The translations under genes were made by a program, and so were the position numbers. This document shows, one piece after another, positions 39,561-51,974 of a DNA stretch of 64,000 bases. Under the pieces are notes generated by a model. It worked only from the letters and a program-made list of their open reading frames with translations. It was not told the origin of the DNA and did not search any database. This stretch comes from Gorsachius magnificus. Taxonomy: Eukaryota > Chordata > Aves > Pelecaniformes > Ardeidae. The DNA lies in contig CM067082.1 in the NCBI GenBank assembly GCA_034008185.1, positions 10,028,984 through 10,092,983 of the forward strand. Reading direction: 5' to 3'. Each line of letters opens with the position of its first letter. Position 1 is the stretch's first letter.

Positions 39561-40151
39561 ATGGATGTATTGGGTCGAGCAGCATAGGGATGTGCTTTCT
39601 ATTGGTATGTAGAAAGAGGTTGATAACACACTAATGTTTTGGCTACTGCTGAGCAGTGCTTGAACAGCATCAAGGCTGTGCCTCCAATACTCTCCCCCCA
39701 CCCCCACCCCCCAGTGGGCTGGAAGGGGGCAAGATCTTGGGACGGGATGTAGCCAAGACACCTGACCCAAAACAACCAAAGGGATATTCCATACCATGTG
39801 ACGTCAGCTTAGATATAAAAACTAAGGGAAAGGAAGAGGAGGGGGGACATTCGTCTTTTGCGATGTTTTGTCTTCAGGAAGGAACAACTATGTATACTGA
39901 AGCCCTACTTCCTGGGAAGTGGCTGGACATCACCTGCTAATGGGAAGTAGAGAATAAAATCTTGTTTTCTTTCCTTTTGCTACTGCGCGTGGCCTTTGCT
40001 TTTGGTTTTTTTTTTCCTTTATTAAACTGCCTTTATCTCGACCCACGAGCCCTTTGATTTACTTTTCTCTCCTCCTTCCAGTTAGAGGGGAGTGATATAG
40101 CAGCTTTGGTGGGCCCCTAGCATCCAGCCAGGGTGAAACCACCACAATGGA
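39561..40151 (+). mobile_element. solo LTR with perfect 5-bp target duplication
   Basis: The LTR itself is 39566-40146 (581 bp), beginning TGTATTGGGTCGAGCAGC and ending GGTGAAACCACCACA. ATGGA lies immediately on both sides (39561-39565 and 40147-40151), a perfect target duplication of the length expected for ERVL-type elements. Internal landmarks match the LTR at 4985-5545: GGTTGATAACACACTAATG, GGGATATTCCATACCATG, a CRE and TATA box, then AATAAA (39953-39958) and ATTAAA (40021-40026) near the U5 stretch CTTTATCTCGACCCACGAG. Overall divergence marks it as a different subfamily. No internal retroviral genes are present. Confidence 0.93.
39799..39820 (+). promoter_or_regulatory. LTR core promoter: perfect CRE plus TATA box
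   Basis: The full palindromic cAMP response element TGACGTCA (39799-39806) is followed after 7 bp by TATAAAA (39814-39820). CREB/ATF family proteins are known to bind this site. Position and spacing match those in the LTR at 4985-5545. Present-day activity is inferred, not shown. Confidence 0.65.
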
Positions 40152-42237
40152 TCTGATATTTACTCAAGTACATTTTATTTGTTTTTATTAATAAACTGAG
40201 ACTGAGAGGAAACCGTATGCCTTTCCACAGCTACCCAATGGCATGTTGCACTGAAGATGCAGCCGTACTCATGGAGGTGCACAGTGATAGCCACAGGAGG
40301 CAAGCACAGAAATTATGTATAATGAAAAAAAAAAATAAAATTCATCAATTGATTGCTAAGACATGAACAGTGATGGCCAGAGAGGCTGGGGAACTTCCAT
40401 CTTTAGAGGCTCTGGGCCTGTAGAGAGTGCCTGAAAATATGGTTTTCGTTTTCATCTTTTGTGGACTTCCCAAAAACAGTCAGTGGATTTCCAGGGAAAT
40501 GAAGACTGCAGATTTAAAACAACTGGAACAAACTGAAAGAAACTGCTCTGTCTGTTCTGTATCATAGCTTGTTCAACTGTAGCTGTTTTTCTCTGGATAA
40601 CACAGCTATGAAAGGCTGATTTCTTCTGAAACAATATATTTAATTTACTGTGAAATATTTGGGAAACTAGTCCCTAAAGAGGATGCAGAAATTATCTTTT
40701 CTACCATCAATAATGCATGAATTCTAGACAGGCATACCCAGAGGGAAGTTATTTACAGCTTTATCTTTATTATTCCAAAAAGAAAGTATAAAGCATTTCT
40801 GTCTTCAACAGCTTCCAGTGGTGGCATGTGGCTTCATGGAGCCTGATTCAAAAATGCCTCCCTTGCTCTGCTCATCCTCTACTGCTGGTGGGAGCTGTGG
40901 ATAGAGAAGGCTTCAGCCACTGTGACTCTCCACAAGTCCTCCAGTTCTTGTTCAGACAAACTCCACCCAAAACTAAAAAGCATATGCATCACAGAAGAAA
41001 TGGTTATAGTAAAATTTCTGACTTTTATCATGTTTTGGTTAAGTTTAAAATCTGTTTAAAATCTTCATGGACGCAAATTTTACTTTAAATGTAATGATTT
41101 ATATTTTCCCCAGGAGGGAAAGTGCTTTCCAACTGCGTGTGTCATAGGAACCTAATGGCATTCATGCACTGGATGTTTAAAAATGCTCATGGGAACTTGT
41201 TTATCCTGTTTGAACAGACTTCCGAAACTTATGCAAAATATGGCAATATTTGAAAATAAAGTCTGAATTGACAAATTTTGCCACTTACTTTTCTCAAGTA
41301 GTATCAAGATCTTACCTATGGAAATCCCTCCTCTTCAGTTGACCATACCCATCAGTCTGACACTTCTGTTTATTTCTTAGCATATTACTACTAGCCCCCT
41401 CCCTGCTTGCTCTTCCTCCCCATAGGCATTGGCCAAAAACTGCATTACTTAGAGCAACTCTGTCAATGAGACGCATAAAGCCTTTCTGGTTTTGTATTTG
41501 AAAGCTGGCACTATCAAAGAAACCACTGGTTTTTTGAACATGAAGTTTCCTGTCATGCTTGAAGGTGAATTTCTTTTGGTAGACAACCGGACTAAAAAGG
41601 AAGTGTCCTCTATTCAGGTCTGAAGAAAACACTTTTTTTGCCAGTACAGTTCTTCGTAAGTCAAAAGCTGATCCAGCATATTAAAGATTAAGATGGATGA
41701 TGGCACATCTTGATTAAAAATCTTTCTACGCAACAATTGAGTCTTCCCCATTCTGCTCAAGAGAGTAAAAATAATGAGCCAATCAGCTGCCAAGTGGAAG
41801 CATCATCAACCTGTGGAGGTCAGATCCACCTCTGAATATATTTGAAATATGCCGCAGAAAACAACTTTGGGGTATCTTACTGAAAGCCTTAAGTCTTTCA
41901 TAAAGCTCCAGCTAAAGCATGTCCTTCCTCTGCCCTTTTGTTTGACTGATAGACCTAGCTCAGTGTGATCTGAATGTTTAGTAGGTCTACTCTGTAACAC
42001 CCTCTAAGAAAAAGACTTGAAGGCTTCCTTGGTTTCATGGTATTCCTTGCTCTAAAATGTGTGATGTAATGAAACATAGATATTGGAGGTCTAGATACTA
42101 GACAAAATGCCAAACACTGTCATGTTGAGTCTGCTGCTATAAAATACATTTTAATGTCTTTTTTTTTTTTTCCCTCCTCGGCAATTTTCAGCTAACCTTG
42201 TTTAGCGCATAGCTGCAGATTTAATAGTCCTCAATTA
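40152..42237. other. unique AT-rich DNA, nothing recognised
   Basis: Frames up to 106 codons (41312-41632, - strand) without recognisable domain. A T-run lies near 42160. No repeat assigned. Confidence 0.5.
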
Positions 42238-42620
42238 CCTGATCTTGCATTTGTTACTATCAAACTTGATCCAATTTCTATTGAACTATTACTCTAGATC
42301 ACCTCATTTTATGAAATTCTCAACTTCACTGTGTTGACATCTCTCAGCTTGACCTCCTCTGCAAATTTCGTTATCTACTTTCTTCTATTTACCAAATTAT
42401 AAATGAAGATATTGTGGAGGTACTCCACAGTGTTGTTGATTCCCCTTTAGCCTGATGCTTCTGCATGATTCATTATCATCTTCCTTTAAGTTCTTAAGAG
42501 ATCTATCATTTAGATCCTCCTTCTTTCCAGCTTAGCTAATTAAATGCTAAAAGCATTAAATGCTTTTTTACAGAACTTGCACCTACCCCAAACAATACAT
42601 ATAATTTTATGAACATCTGA
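42238..42620 (-). mobile_element. ancient CR1/L3-like remnant
   Basis: The + strand order of landmarks is that of old CR1/L3-type elements read in antisense: a GATCTTGCATTTGTTACTAT block, CCTCTGCAAATTTCGTTATC, AAATTATAAATGAAGATATT, GGTACTCCACAG, then TTTCCAGCTTAGCTAATTAA and AAATGCTTTTTTACAGAACT. These correspond to the KC(K)-rich segment, the FADDT region and motif A of the RT. The match is heavily decayed and was recognised by eye, so the family and the borders are approximate. Confidence 0.5.
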
Positions 42621-44474
42621 GATTTCCTCTGTAAGTTCTCCAAAAGTTCTGAAATGGGTCTGTTCTGTTACAACTGCAGAATACCAATGTGGGTCTTTCC
42701 TCACCTGCTTCTAGACTAGACAAATAGATCTCTGCTTCTATCAAGGGAACCTGTGTTGATTTAGATGCCTACTGTTAGAGATTCAAACTTAATCTGATGA
42801 CTGCATTCACAGCTTCCCAAAAAAACAGCCCACAACCTATGCATTGTATATACCACTTATTAAACTGTTTTTTTTCCCTTGCTTGTTTGTTCAGTCACTG
42901 GTGGTTTAGACTGTAGGAGTATTAGATTGCAACAGCTTATTTTTAAACACGGGGTGGATGGAGCAAAGGCACAGTGATCTGCTTGATTCAGTTAGCAGCA
43001 TTTCGTATTAGGTATTTTGTGTGTTATAGAGGTTAGCTGCATAAATCAGACTGGTGATACTGCAAGGGTATACAAGCATTTATAGTTCTTTTTCCAGAGA
43101 TCAACATATAGATATAATCTCCACAACAACTGTGCCTGCCACTTGTTTTGTCTCCCTCTGGGCATCTTGAAATAAAGAGCTGGTGCCAGTCCTCAGGTAC
43201 CTGTAGGTAAGGGAGAAATTGTCGTTGTTTGAAAAATAAAACTAATAGGAACTGTAGCAAAGTGGGAGGACACACACTGAAAAGAAAATGTTCTTTGCAG
43301 AACACATATACCTCACGCGCTTTCTGCTGTCTGTGTTGAAATCTGACAGCCAGAAGTTTTCTTAAACTAAGGACAACTGTTGGCTTTGGGCTGAAGTTTA
43401 GGACTAAGCTTTGTATTGCAGCTGCCATGTCACGAGGATGTTGTATGTGATTGCAAAGATTTCCAGTCTTGGAGTCTGCAAATCCCCTAAAACACAAATA
43501 ATTACTTGCCATGTGATGAAAAGAAAGTAGGCAAAAACCTATCCTGAGCAAGTCTGAACATCTCAATTCTGATATACGACCACTTTGGAGGCTGAAAATT
43601 ATTTAATGTTAAGTCTTTATTAATAAAGCTGGTCTACCTGAATATTACAGGTCTCCAATTTGCATCATAAGACTCAAAAACTATGCAGCACATTAACCAA
43701 CATCCATTTGTTGTTCACAATTATGCTGAATGATGTGCTTTCCTTGTGAAGTACTGCTCTTTTATGATGTTGATTTGCAATAAATAATCTCCAAGTGCTT
43801 CCCAATCCCAAGGTTAAAAGTGGCTCTTTTATAAAACATGAATTCCACTACACCTGTCTCATCTCTTTAAGGAACTGCACACCAGTACAAAAAATTAACA
43901 TACAAGACACTTGAACAATTTATACACAGGTCCTGTCAATGATTTCAGTGGAGGACAGGTTTCCATTTTTTGCTCTCAAATATTTATTAATTTTCTTACA
44001 TTTTGTCTGCCACCTGAAAAGTGAAGGAAAAGCTGTTGGTTATCTTTTGTTTCTGGTATGTGTAATTGTCACCCTCTGTCCCAGTAGCACAATATTTCAT
44101 GTTTAAGAACAGAGCAGTCTGTATTTGGGACCAGGAAGGTGCTGCATGGGATTAGAAACTCAAAACAGTTCTTAATCTTTTGGTCTTTGTTCAACAAGAA
44201 ATTTTAAAATGTTCAGAAGCCATTCACTCTAAATGGCATCCTGAATCAGGGTCCAAGTCAGTTACTAGGATCTTCAGTTTTATGTACGAACTTAGGTAAC
44301 ATTATTGTCGGGCTAGAAGCATCCTGGGTAAAATGCTAACTGCATCACTGCAATTACACAAGTGATGAATCTCATTTTCATATAGTGATTATCCAACCAA
44401 TTGTAAGCTTCAGGACTTCCACTTTACATTAAGTGTTATGAAAGCCTTTCATTCAGGATTATTTAGTAAGAACA
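42621..44474. other. unique DNA with one longish unassigned ORF
   Basis: No repeat recognised. It contains an open frame of 177 codons on the - strand (43033-43566), the longest outside recognised repeats. The frame reads Cys/His/Phe-rich, with no signal peptide or domain I can name. By a rough estimate such a length is somewhat unusual but not impossible by chance here. It is described under findings rather than called as a gene. Confidence 0.45.
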
Positions 44475-45190
44475 CAGAATGCCTCATAGGTGACACAAAA
44501 CTGATAGGTTAGTCAAATCCAGAGATTATTGAAAAAAAAAGTTAGAAAAATCCAAATAATTTGGTTTAGCAATCAAGAAAATATTGAATAAAACCAACCG
44601 CTGATAAATGCAAAGTAATGTATAATATAGGAATAAAATTGAGCTAGTTATATATTAAATTGACATGAAAATTCAGTAGACATCCTTGTTTTACTTTCAA
44701 TCTCAGGTCAAGAAAAAAAAAACAAAGTGAAAGATACAATGAAAACAGAGAATAATATCATAACTTCTCTACATAATGAGTGACCTCATCATGAATGGTG
44801 TATGTTGTTCCTCATCTCATCTTAAAGAGGGTATTGTAGCACAGCTAGAGGACCTGAGAACTGCCTACAAGGGTCCAATAACCAAGAATAACTATCAAAC
44901 TAAAGAAGAAGTGAAAACAACAGGATTGTTTAGTAAGGAAGAGAAATAAGCAAATTAAGCAAAAAGAAACAAATGTACATATATTGAAAAATCTGGAAAG
45001 GGTCAGACAAGAAATTCTGTTCCTGCTGTTTCATAGCAAATGAATGAGAGGATGTTAAATGTAGTTGAAATGTGATGAACAGAAAATTGCAAAGGGGGAA
45101 TAAGTGCACTTTCCTACTGTAATTATCTGATAGAATTCTTTGCTTCAGGAAGCAAACGCAGCCTGGAAATGAAGAGGATTTAGAAAAGTA
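44475..45190 (+). mobile_element. ancient CR1/L3-like remnant
   Basis: Decayed CR1-type ORF2 on the + strand. In order there are GGTGACACAAAACTGATAGG (the ADDTKL region), CGCTGATAAATGCAAAGTAA (the DKCKV segment), a region around 44820-44940 resembling the LxxYKxxIRPxLEY to LxxRRxxGDL part, and AAATGAATGAGAGGATGTTA. It stops in a region corresponding to the late C-terminus. It is much more diverged than the other CR1 copies and carries many indels, so borders are approximate. Confidence 0.6.
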
Positions 45191-48100
45191 CTGGTAAAAA
45201 TTCTGGCTATAAAAGCCATCATTCGTTACAAATACAGCAAAAACTGAGGGGGATGTAAATCTTTTGCTTCCAGCCTTGAGCTAATCTTTGAATGGTATTC
45301 TGATCTCTAGGTTACTATGCCATATATTCACCTACTGCAAGTTTCTTATAACCTTCCCCAAACTTGTGCAGCTGGAAACAAGGTATTGGAGCAATGCAAT
45401 CCAGCTGCAATTCAGTATGACCTTTCTGGTAATTTTAATACCAGTAATGTCTACTGAATCTGAAAGCTGAATCTAGGAAATAAGTAAGCTTTTTCATGAC
45501 AATTCTTACCAAAGCAAATTTTTTATGCCAAGTTTATAACCATTTAGATAGTATAGCATCCTGGCATCCCTATCTAGCTTCTGAAGCACTGAAACTGTTT
45601 TAGCAAAGCCAACAATCACATTTTAGGAATGTGATAGATTTTTGATGGTCTAGTTCAGCAATGACCACTTTGTTACTGCCACAAGACACACCCCAAAGTC
45701 TTTCTAACTGAGACTTGGAGGTTACACCCAGACCTTTCAGTTTTAATCCTGAGGAGAATTCTGGGAGTAGCACCCAAGCAGGAGATAACCCTATGCGTTC
45801 TGGGCACTGCTTGGAAATAAAACTGAGGTGGACTTGCATTCAGTTGATGCAGGATCCTAGATGATCCAGCAATATCAGCTACACCAGGTCCTTCTGGCTC
45901 ACTTCTGTACATGCTTGAGTATTTGCAAATGGAAACTGTTGTATATCCCCATTGTTTGAAATGGGAAGCTGTGCTTTAAATAATAAAAAGCTTATTCATC
46001 TCTAACAGGGGCCATATTACTTCCCATTATGAGCTCTGTGTCAAGGCTGCTATTTTCATTTAAATTCTAGTCTACTTCATCTACAGCCAATCTGCTGCTA
46101 TTCAGCGGTTCAAAACCAAAACTTTGCTTTAGAGCTCAGAATGTGCAGTGAATTCTCTTACAAGTCATAAAAATATATGACTTGTTCCTTGAGCACATTT
46201 AATTTTAACACAGCAAAAGCCAATATAAGTAGAATCACACTCATAATGAGAGTGTTTTTCTAGGTGGGTTTGATGGACTGTGCTGTTTTGACAAAGTCAA
46301 GTCTGTTTGGCAAAGCATTTTTCAGTCCCTTCCCACCAATAAACAAAACCCACATAAAAAATTTTCTTATAGATAAAATTAATTAGAATATAGATATTTT
46401 TCATCTTAAATGTCTTGTAAAATTTATGGAACAGATGCTTTGGTCACCATTTTCCTTGATGAAGACAATCTCCCCTGAGATAATCCTTGCTTATGAAGTA
46501 CTATATTACTTCATGGGAATCCCATAGCTATGGTGAATAATAGAAAATGTCATTTTCCCATTTTGTTAATTTCATAGAAGATAAAGTGATCATGAAGGGA
46601 AATCAGCATCATGGTGCTGCAACATATTTTCTGTCCCTCTCCTGGTTTCAAAACTATGTGAAGGTATAAAATAAGTCACAGTTTAAAAATTGAAACATAT
46701 ACATATGGAAACAGTAGTAATATTCCTGCCTGCAAGTACTGGAAGTTAAGCTTTCAATTAACAGAGTTACTCTCATTATGAGACATTGTGTAATAAATGC
46801 ATTATGTTCTTTCTGATTGCCCATTCCCTTGTGGGGGGAGAGAAGCAGAACAATTATACAAGAATTTATACCATATACCAAAAACTTGCAGCCTGGAGCA
46901 GGTAAGTTTGGCAGTTGCAAATTACTAGGGAAAAACCGTGATGAAAAATGTTAATATTCAGTGACCTGGTGCTTTTCCGAGTTTTGTAGAAAGTTGAATT
47001 CCTACATACTAGATAATAGCCATCAGGGACATATGTCCTCTTTTTAGCCATGTGCAAGGCTAAAGCTGATCTTTTCCAGGGACTGGAAAAGATAGACATG
47101 ACAGTTCTGTGTATTATTCTACTCTGTATTATAGGTCAGTCCTTTGCCTGGAACACCATGCAGGCATTCAGGTACACTTGAGGTGCTTCACTTTCAGCTG
47201 TCCCCTTTAAGCCACCTTGCAAGTGAATATTAGACAGCTGATAATCCAGCCACCATCCTCAGACTCTTTCCTCTTCACGTGATAAAAGTTGTAAATTAAA
47301 TTATGATGTCTGAGAAATACTGCAACTAAACACATTTCCATGAAGTGGTGGCTATTTTAAACCAGTTTAGCTTCCTCTTGTTGTGGAGATGGTCACTCAA
47401 ACAAGTGCCCATCTGTGCTATGCTGAGTCTCTAGATATTTTGGAGTCATCAGTGTGCCACCTTACAGGCAGTGTCAAACACAAATATGTACGTGCTTGTA
47501 CTCCTCTTGAAGCAGATCTGCTATACTATAAGTATAACCCTGATTGCCTCTGGCATGTAAGTGGGACCTTCACTTGGCTTTTGGTGTTGCAAAGGATGCC
47601 AGTGAATGGTTCATTCCATATCAAGACCTTTTCAGCATACAGGTGTATCTCGACACCCCTTATTTTAAGAAACACTTCAGCTCAGGGGCTTCTGCAATGC
47701 ATTTTCAGTCTTTTGGAACTGAACAGCACCTCACTGATATTTTATCTCATAGTGTCTGCTGAACAGCCTATAAAATGAAAACATAAAAAGCTGTGTCTAA
47801 ATTGCTGGTCAATCAGCAATGCACTCCTGTGTTCTGCCTTGCAGATCCAAGTCAGCAGATGGACTGAAGTCCCTCCAAGCCTGTGCACTGCAAGGGCCTG
47901 GACTGAATATCTGCATTCAGCATCTTCAGGCAACTCTTCATTTGCTTATGAAATAATTAAATAACAAATACTTTTTGTCATTCTATTCAGTTACCAGCCT
48001 TTCAATTTGTTTGTTTGTTTTTTAAATGTATGAAAATTGTGTTTGCCTTATGTTTTGGAAAATACCAATCCATATTTACCCACCAGCACAGGGAATTAGC

Positions 48101-49096
48101 AGCCTTACTTCAATTGGAGTAGACTTGAATTAAACAATCATTGATCCAGATGGTTAACTTACAATGGAAATTAATAGGAAGATTTCCCTGAATCAAATTA
48201 TTTCCTGATAAGACTGCTCAGTCAGTAAGTGGCTCTTGCAGTATCATTCTATAATGACATAAACAGAGCATTCACTTTTCCTTAATCCCATACATGTCAG
48301 CCAACAAGAGATACACATGAAATATCTTACCTAGTGATGTGTAATTTGTTTCACTTTAGGATTTAAAATGCTGCATTTTTGAACTGGAGGTCTTGCAAGT
48401 CAACTTGCAAAAGTGACAACATAGACTTTAATGAGATGATGCAGTGAGTTCCAGATTGTGTTCATTGCACCACTAACTAAATGACTTTTCCCTGTGCAAG
48501 CGGTATGCATTACAACTCACACAATGGTGCCTTACACAAAGTTGCTGCTGGAGATGGCCAGCAAGTCACACGAGTTTTCTTATACAGGAAGGTCTTCTTG
48601 GTTCAAGAGCATAAATATGAACTTTGCTTCTGACTTCTATTGAAGACTGTCCCTTCAGGACCTGTAAATTTTCCCAGCCATTCTTTCCTTCACTGTTGGT
48701 TAGAAAATGTGACATCTCTTAATCAAATGAATCCATAGGCTGTCTGGATTCAGGTGACCTCTGATTCTCATACAGTGCTAGGTTCATTAAAGCAGGGTTA
48801 ACCTCACTGTTACAGTAGGTCTTGCCATCAAATAAAAGTAATCTTAAATTAGATTAATGCTAGCAGAATCTGCACCTGAAAAGACATTGAGAAAATAAAG
48901 GGCCAGCCTGACATTTATTTTTTTTAATCTTGGGTTGAACATAATTGCCCAATTAATGTAAGCATAGTAGGATATAGGAAATTTGTGTTGGGTTTGTTTG
49001 TTTTTTTTTTAAATTACAGAAATCACAGTTCACTCACTTTTTCAACTAGCTTCAGGTCCATAATGATAAAGATTATCCAGAGGGAAGTAAATAATT

Positions 49097-49110
49097 GTTT
49101 CCATGACAAC
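49097..49110. promoter_or_regulatory. RFX X-box-like motif
   Basis: GTTTCCATGACAAC fits the relaxed RFX X-box consensus RYYNYYATRRNRAC at every position. RFX factors bind such sites at cilia genes and some enhancers. No promoter or exon is visible beside it, and such a relaxed motif also arises by chance, so this is only a candidate binding site. Confidence 0.2.
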
Positions 49111-50724
49111 TGAGACAGACAGACTCTAACTCATTCTCTTAGAGCTGTAGCAGTACCAAATTGAAGGCTATTGAAAACCACTTGTTTTAGTAAACTAAGA
49201 TGATATGATTTTTAATATACACTAAAAATGGATTTGTGAGCTGCATTTCTAGCCTGCTTTGTTACTTTTTGCCATGTTTAAGATTTGTTTCCTTAAATAC
49301 TGTGTAACCAAAGCATAGACACTGTGTCTGCTCTCTGCCTTAAGTAAATCTCCTTCATTTGTTGTATGTTTTCTGCTACTTCATTTTGACATTTCCATTC
49401 ATATACTAGCAACTCATCCTTGTATTCAATATTCCTTGCACATTGTCCAAATCCCATGTTATGTATTGCTTAGTGAAACTCTAGCCTTCATGATTTCAGT
49501 CTAATGCATCACTGTTTATTGATCCTGTATTTTAAAGTGCTGACAGTTCAGATTCTACAACTGGTACCCATTGCAGGAGTGTTGCTTAAACCACGGTGCT
49601 GAAGCTTTTTGAATCCTAGTCAGCTATGTTTGTGCATCCTCCATCAAAATATAAATTATGAATACCTCAAGAATACATCCTTCCTAACACTTACATAATA
49701 GTTTGTCTTCTGTAAGATAACTTTTTTCTGAGTTAGGGGAAGGGTGCCCAGTTCTTTAAAGTAAAAGAGCTAATTTAGAGTGCTGTGAAGAGTAACTAAT
49801 TATTCTAAAGAGCATGGAAAGGGCATATACAAGATATTGAAATGGATTTAACTTCAAAGAAAAATCTTAATTTAAGTAAGAGAACCAAGGTACTCTTGTT
49901 TATAAAAACAAGGGAGATCCTTTCATTTAATTCATTCAAGATTCCTTTTGAGGGGAAAAAAAAAGTGATCCCATTGTTTTTCCAAGATTTCTTTAGTATG
50001 TAAGAGAATACTTAGTCAAGAAGGGTGCTATGCTCTTGACCTTTTAGGACAAAGAAAACAGGTTTATGTCATTTGATCGTAAGATAAAATTCTATTTCTT
50101 TAAGTTGTTTGGAAGAGAAATTCTATTACCAAAAAAACGTGGAGAATATAATAAAAATTAGAATATCTTTAAAACATATATTACATGTTATGCACTCAGA
50201 GAAGATCTGTCTTGTTTGAATTTTGCAATGCTATGAGCTGACAAATGGAACCTGTTACAAAACCAAGAGGATGATGAGATGAAAGTTAGGAAGAATGGTC
50301 AATGGTTAAGAACGGTCAGTTCTTAACAGAATTTCAGCATAAGAAGCTGATCTCTGGAAAGATTTAGGCATTTTTAATGCAGTTTCTTTGTAGTGAAAGG
50401 AAAAGCCATTGTGGTCTCCAGAACACAAAAAGAACTGCCATAATGAATTGAGAATTTACAGTTTCTTCATGAATTTTCTGAAAAAAAATCTTGTATCCAC
50501 ATACGACTAACTAACCTATTTTTCCTAACTCAGATTATTTTATTCATAGCCATCCTACAGGAAGGTGCTAAAAACTGAATCAGAGAAAGAGAAGCTTTTG
50601 CCTACTTGCTTTGCTTATTGTCTTTCTTGGCCACATCAGTGCTTATATTGTCCTGCAATGTGGAAAAGTGCTTCCTCAATAGGCTGCAGAACAGGCAGAG
50701 GAGAAACAGAGGTTTTGTACTTAT

Positions 50725-50920
50725 GAATTTCAGGCAACCATGACTTAGAGAACCAATGTCTTTCCCCAGTTCTTGATTTATTCTAGATACAGGAAATTCA
50801 AGCCAAGACAGGGAGAACGCAAGAGGAGAACGAGTTGTCTTGAATTCAGCAACTGACTTAGAGAACAAGCTTTCCAGTTCTTGATTTATTCTAGATACAC
50901 AGGAAATTCAAGCCAAGACA
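50725..50920 (+). repeat. two spaced direct repeats of about 80 bp
   Basis: Copy 1 (50725-50806) and copy 2 (50842-50920) share GACTTAGAGAACMA, AGTTCTTGATTTATTCTAGA and GGAAATTCAAGCCAAGACA in the same order, differing by small indels. About 35 bp separate them. It looks like a recent local tandem duplication. No coding role is apparent. Confidence 0.85.
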
Positions 50921-51974
50921 CAGACTTTTTTTTTAGTTGGTAGGATAATATTACAGCTTATAAGGAAAAAAAAAGCTCCCTCTGATTCTTCAATACTTAT
51001 ATTGAAAGAGGAAGAATCTGAAGAAAAACTTACTGATGTTTGAGTAAATTTTTTTTAGTTTTATTGTCACATTTCTTTTTTAGCTTTGAAGGCTAACACA
51101 AGGGAGATCAGTTACCCTTTTCCTAGACACAGAAGCTCACTTGTGGAACCTTGACACTATGAAAAATTGCTTTAATCCAGACATTTTATTTGGATAAGGC
51201 ACAGTTTGGAGAACTGAAACCAACTGCTGTCTGTACAGCTACCCTACAAAGAAGAGGAAACAACTACCAATTCCATGGAAAGCAGTTGTTCACCCGTCCA
51301 TAAACATTGCAAAAGATACACTTGAAATGCACAGCTGGCAATGAGGAGATGTCATTCTATATCTCAGTACAAAATATACTTGAGCATGTCACTCAAAGCC
51401 CCTTTAATCAATACAGAGAGCTTGTTAAATTAAGCAAGGAAGTTCAGAGCACAATTTCCTTATCATATAGCATTTATTACTTACATTTCATGTGATGAAA
51501 CACACCTGAAATGCCATTAATTCCATTTCTTCAGTCTGTGTTTACTAGAAGAAGAGCTTAGACAGTTATGATGGACAAAGATAACAGCACTGGAGACATA
51601 TTAAGTAAAATGGGATTAATATATTTTTGACATAATGTGGTAGATGCTTGCTGTGGTTTGTGCTTCAACTAAAAATGTAATATCATAGGGAAAAAAACAG
51701 CAATATAAAGAACAATATTAATGATGAATATTAGACAGAGTAAGTAGCCATCAAAGCAAAATATCCAACCATTTTGCTAATACAGGAGACCTCTTTAAAT
51801 TCTGATTTTTTTTTTTCATTATGCCAGGGGTGCTTTCGTAAGGTCACATAAAGTATTAGCTCAGGATGTCATAATCTCCTTCCTCTGATTTCTGATGGAT
51901 ATTAGAATGGGTGAAAATGACAGAATCTGGCTCCAATTAATAAACTGAAGCTTATGCATATCTGTGGCTATCAT

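Larger units (their letters stand above)
45191..51974. other. 6.8 kb of unique AT-rich DNA, no gene recognised
   Basis: The longest frame is 131 codons (47383-47778, + strand), with no known domain. Local features are a 9-bp inverted repeat around 46161-46184 (CAAGTCATA and its complement), GTTT/T-rich runs near 48008 and 48990, an X-box-like site at 49097 and a direct duplication at 50725-50920, the last two listed separately. Confidence 0.5.

Noticed and set aside
47383..47778. 131-codon frame on the + strand
   Set aside because: Length is within chance expectation and nothing in the peptide suggests a family.
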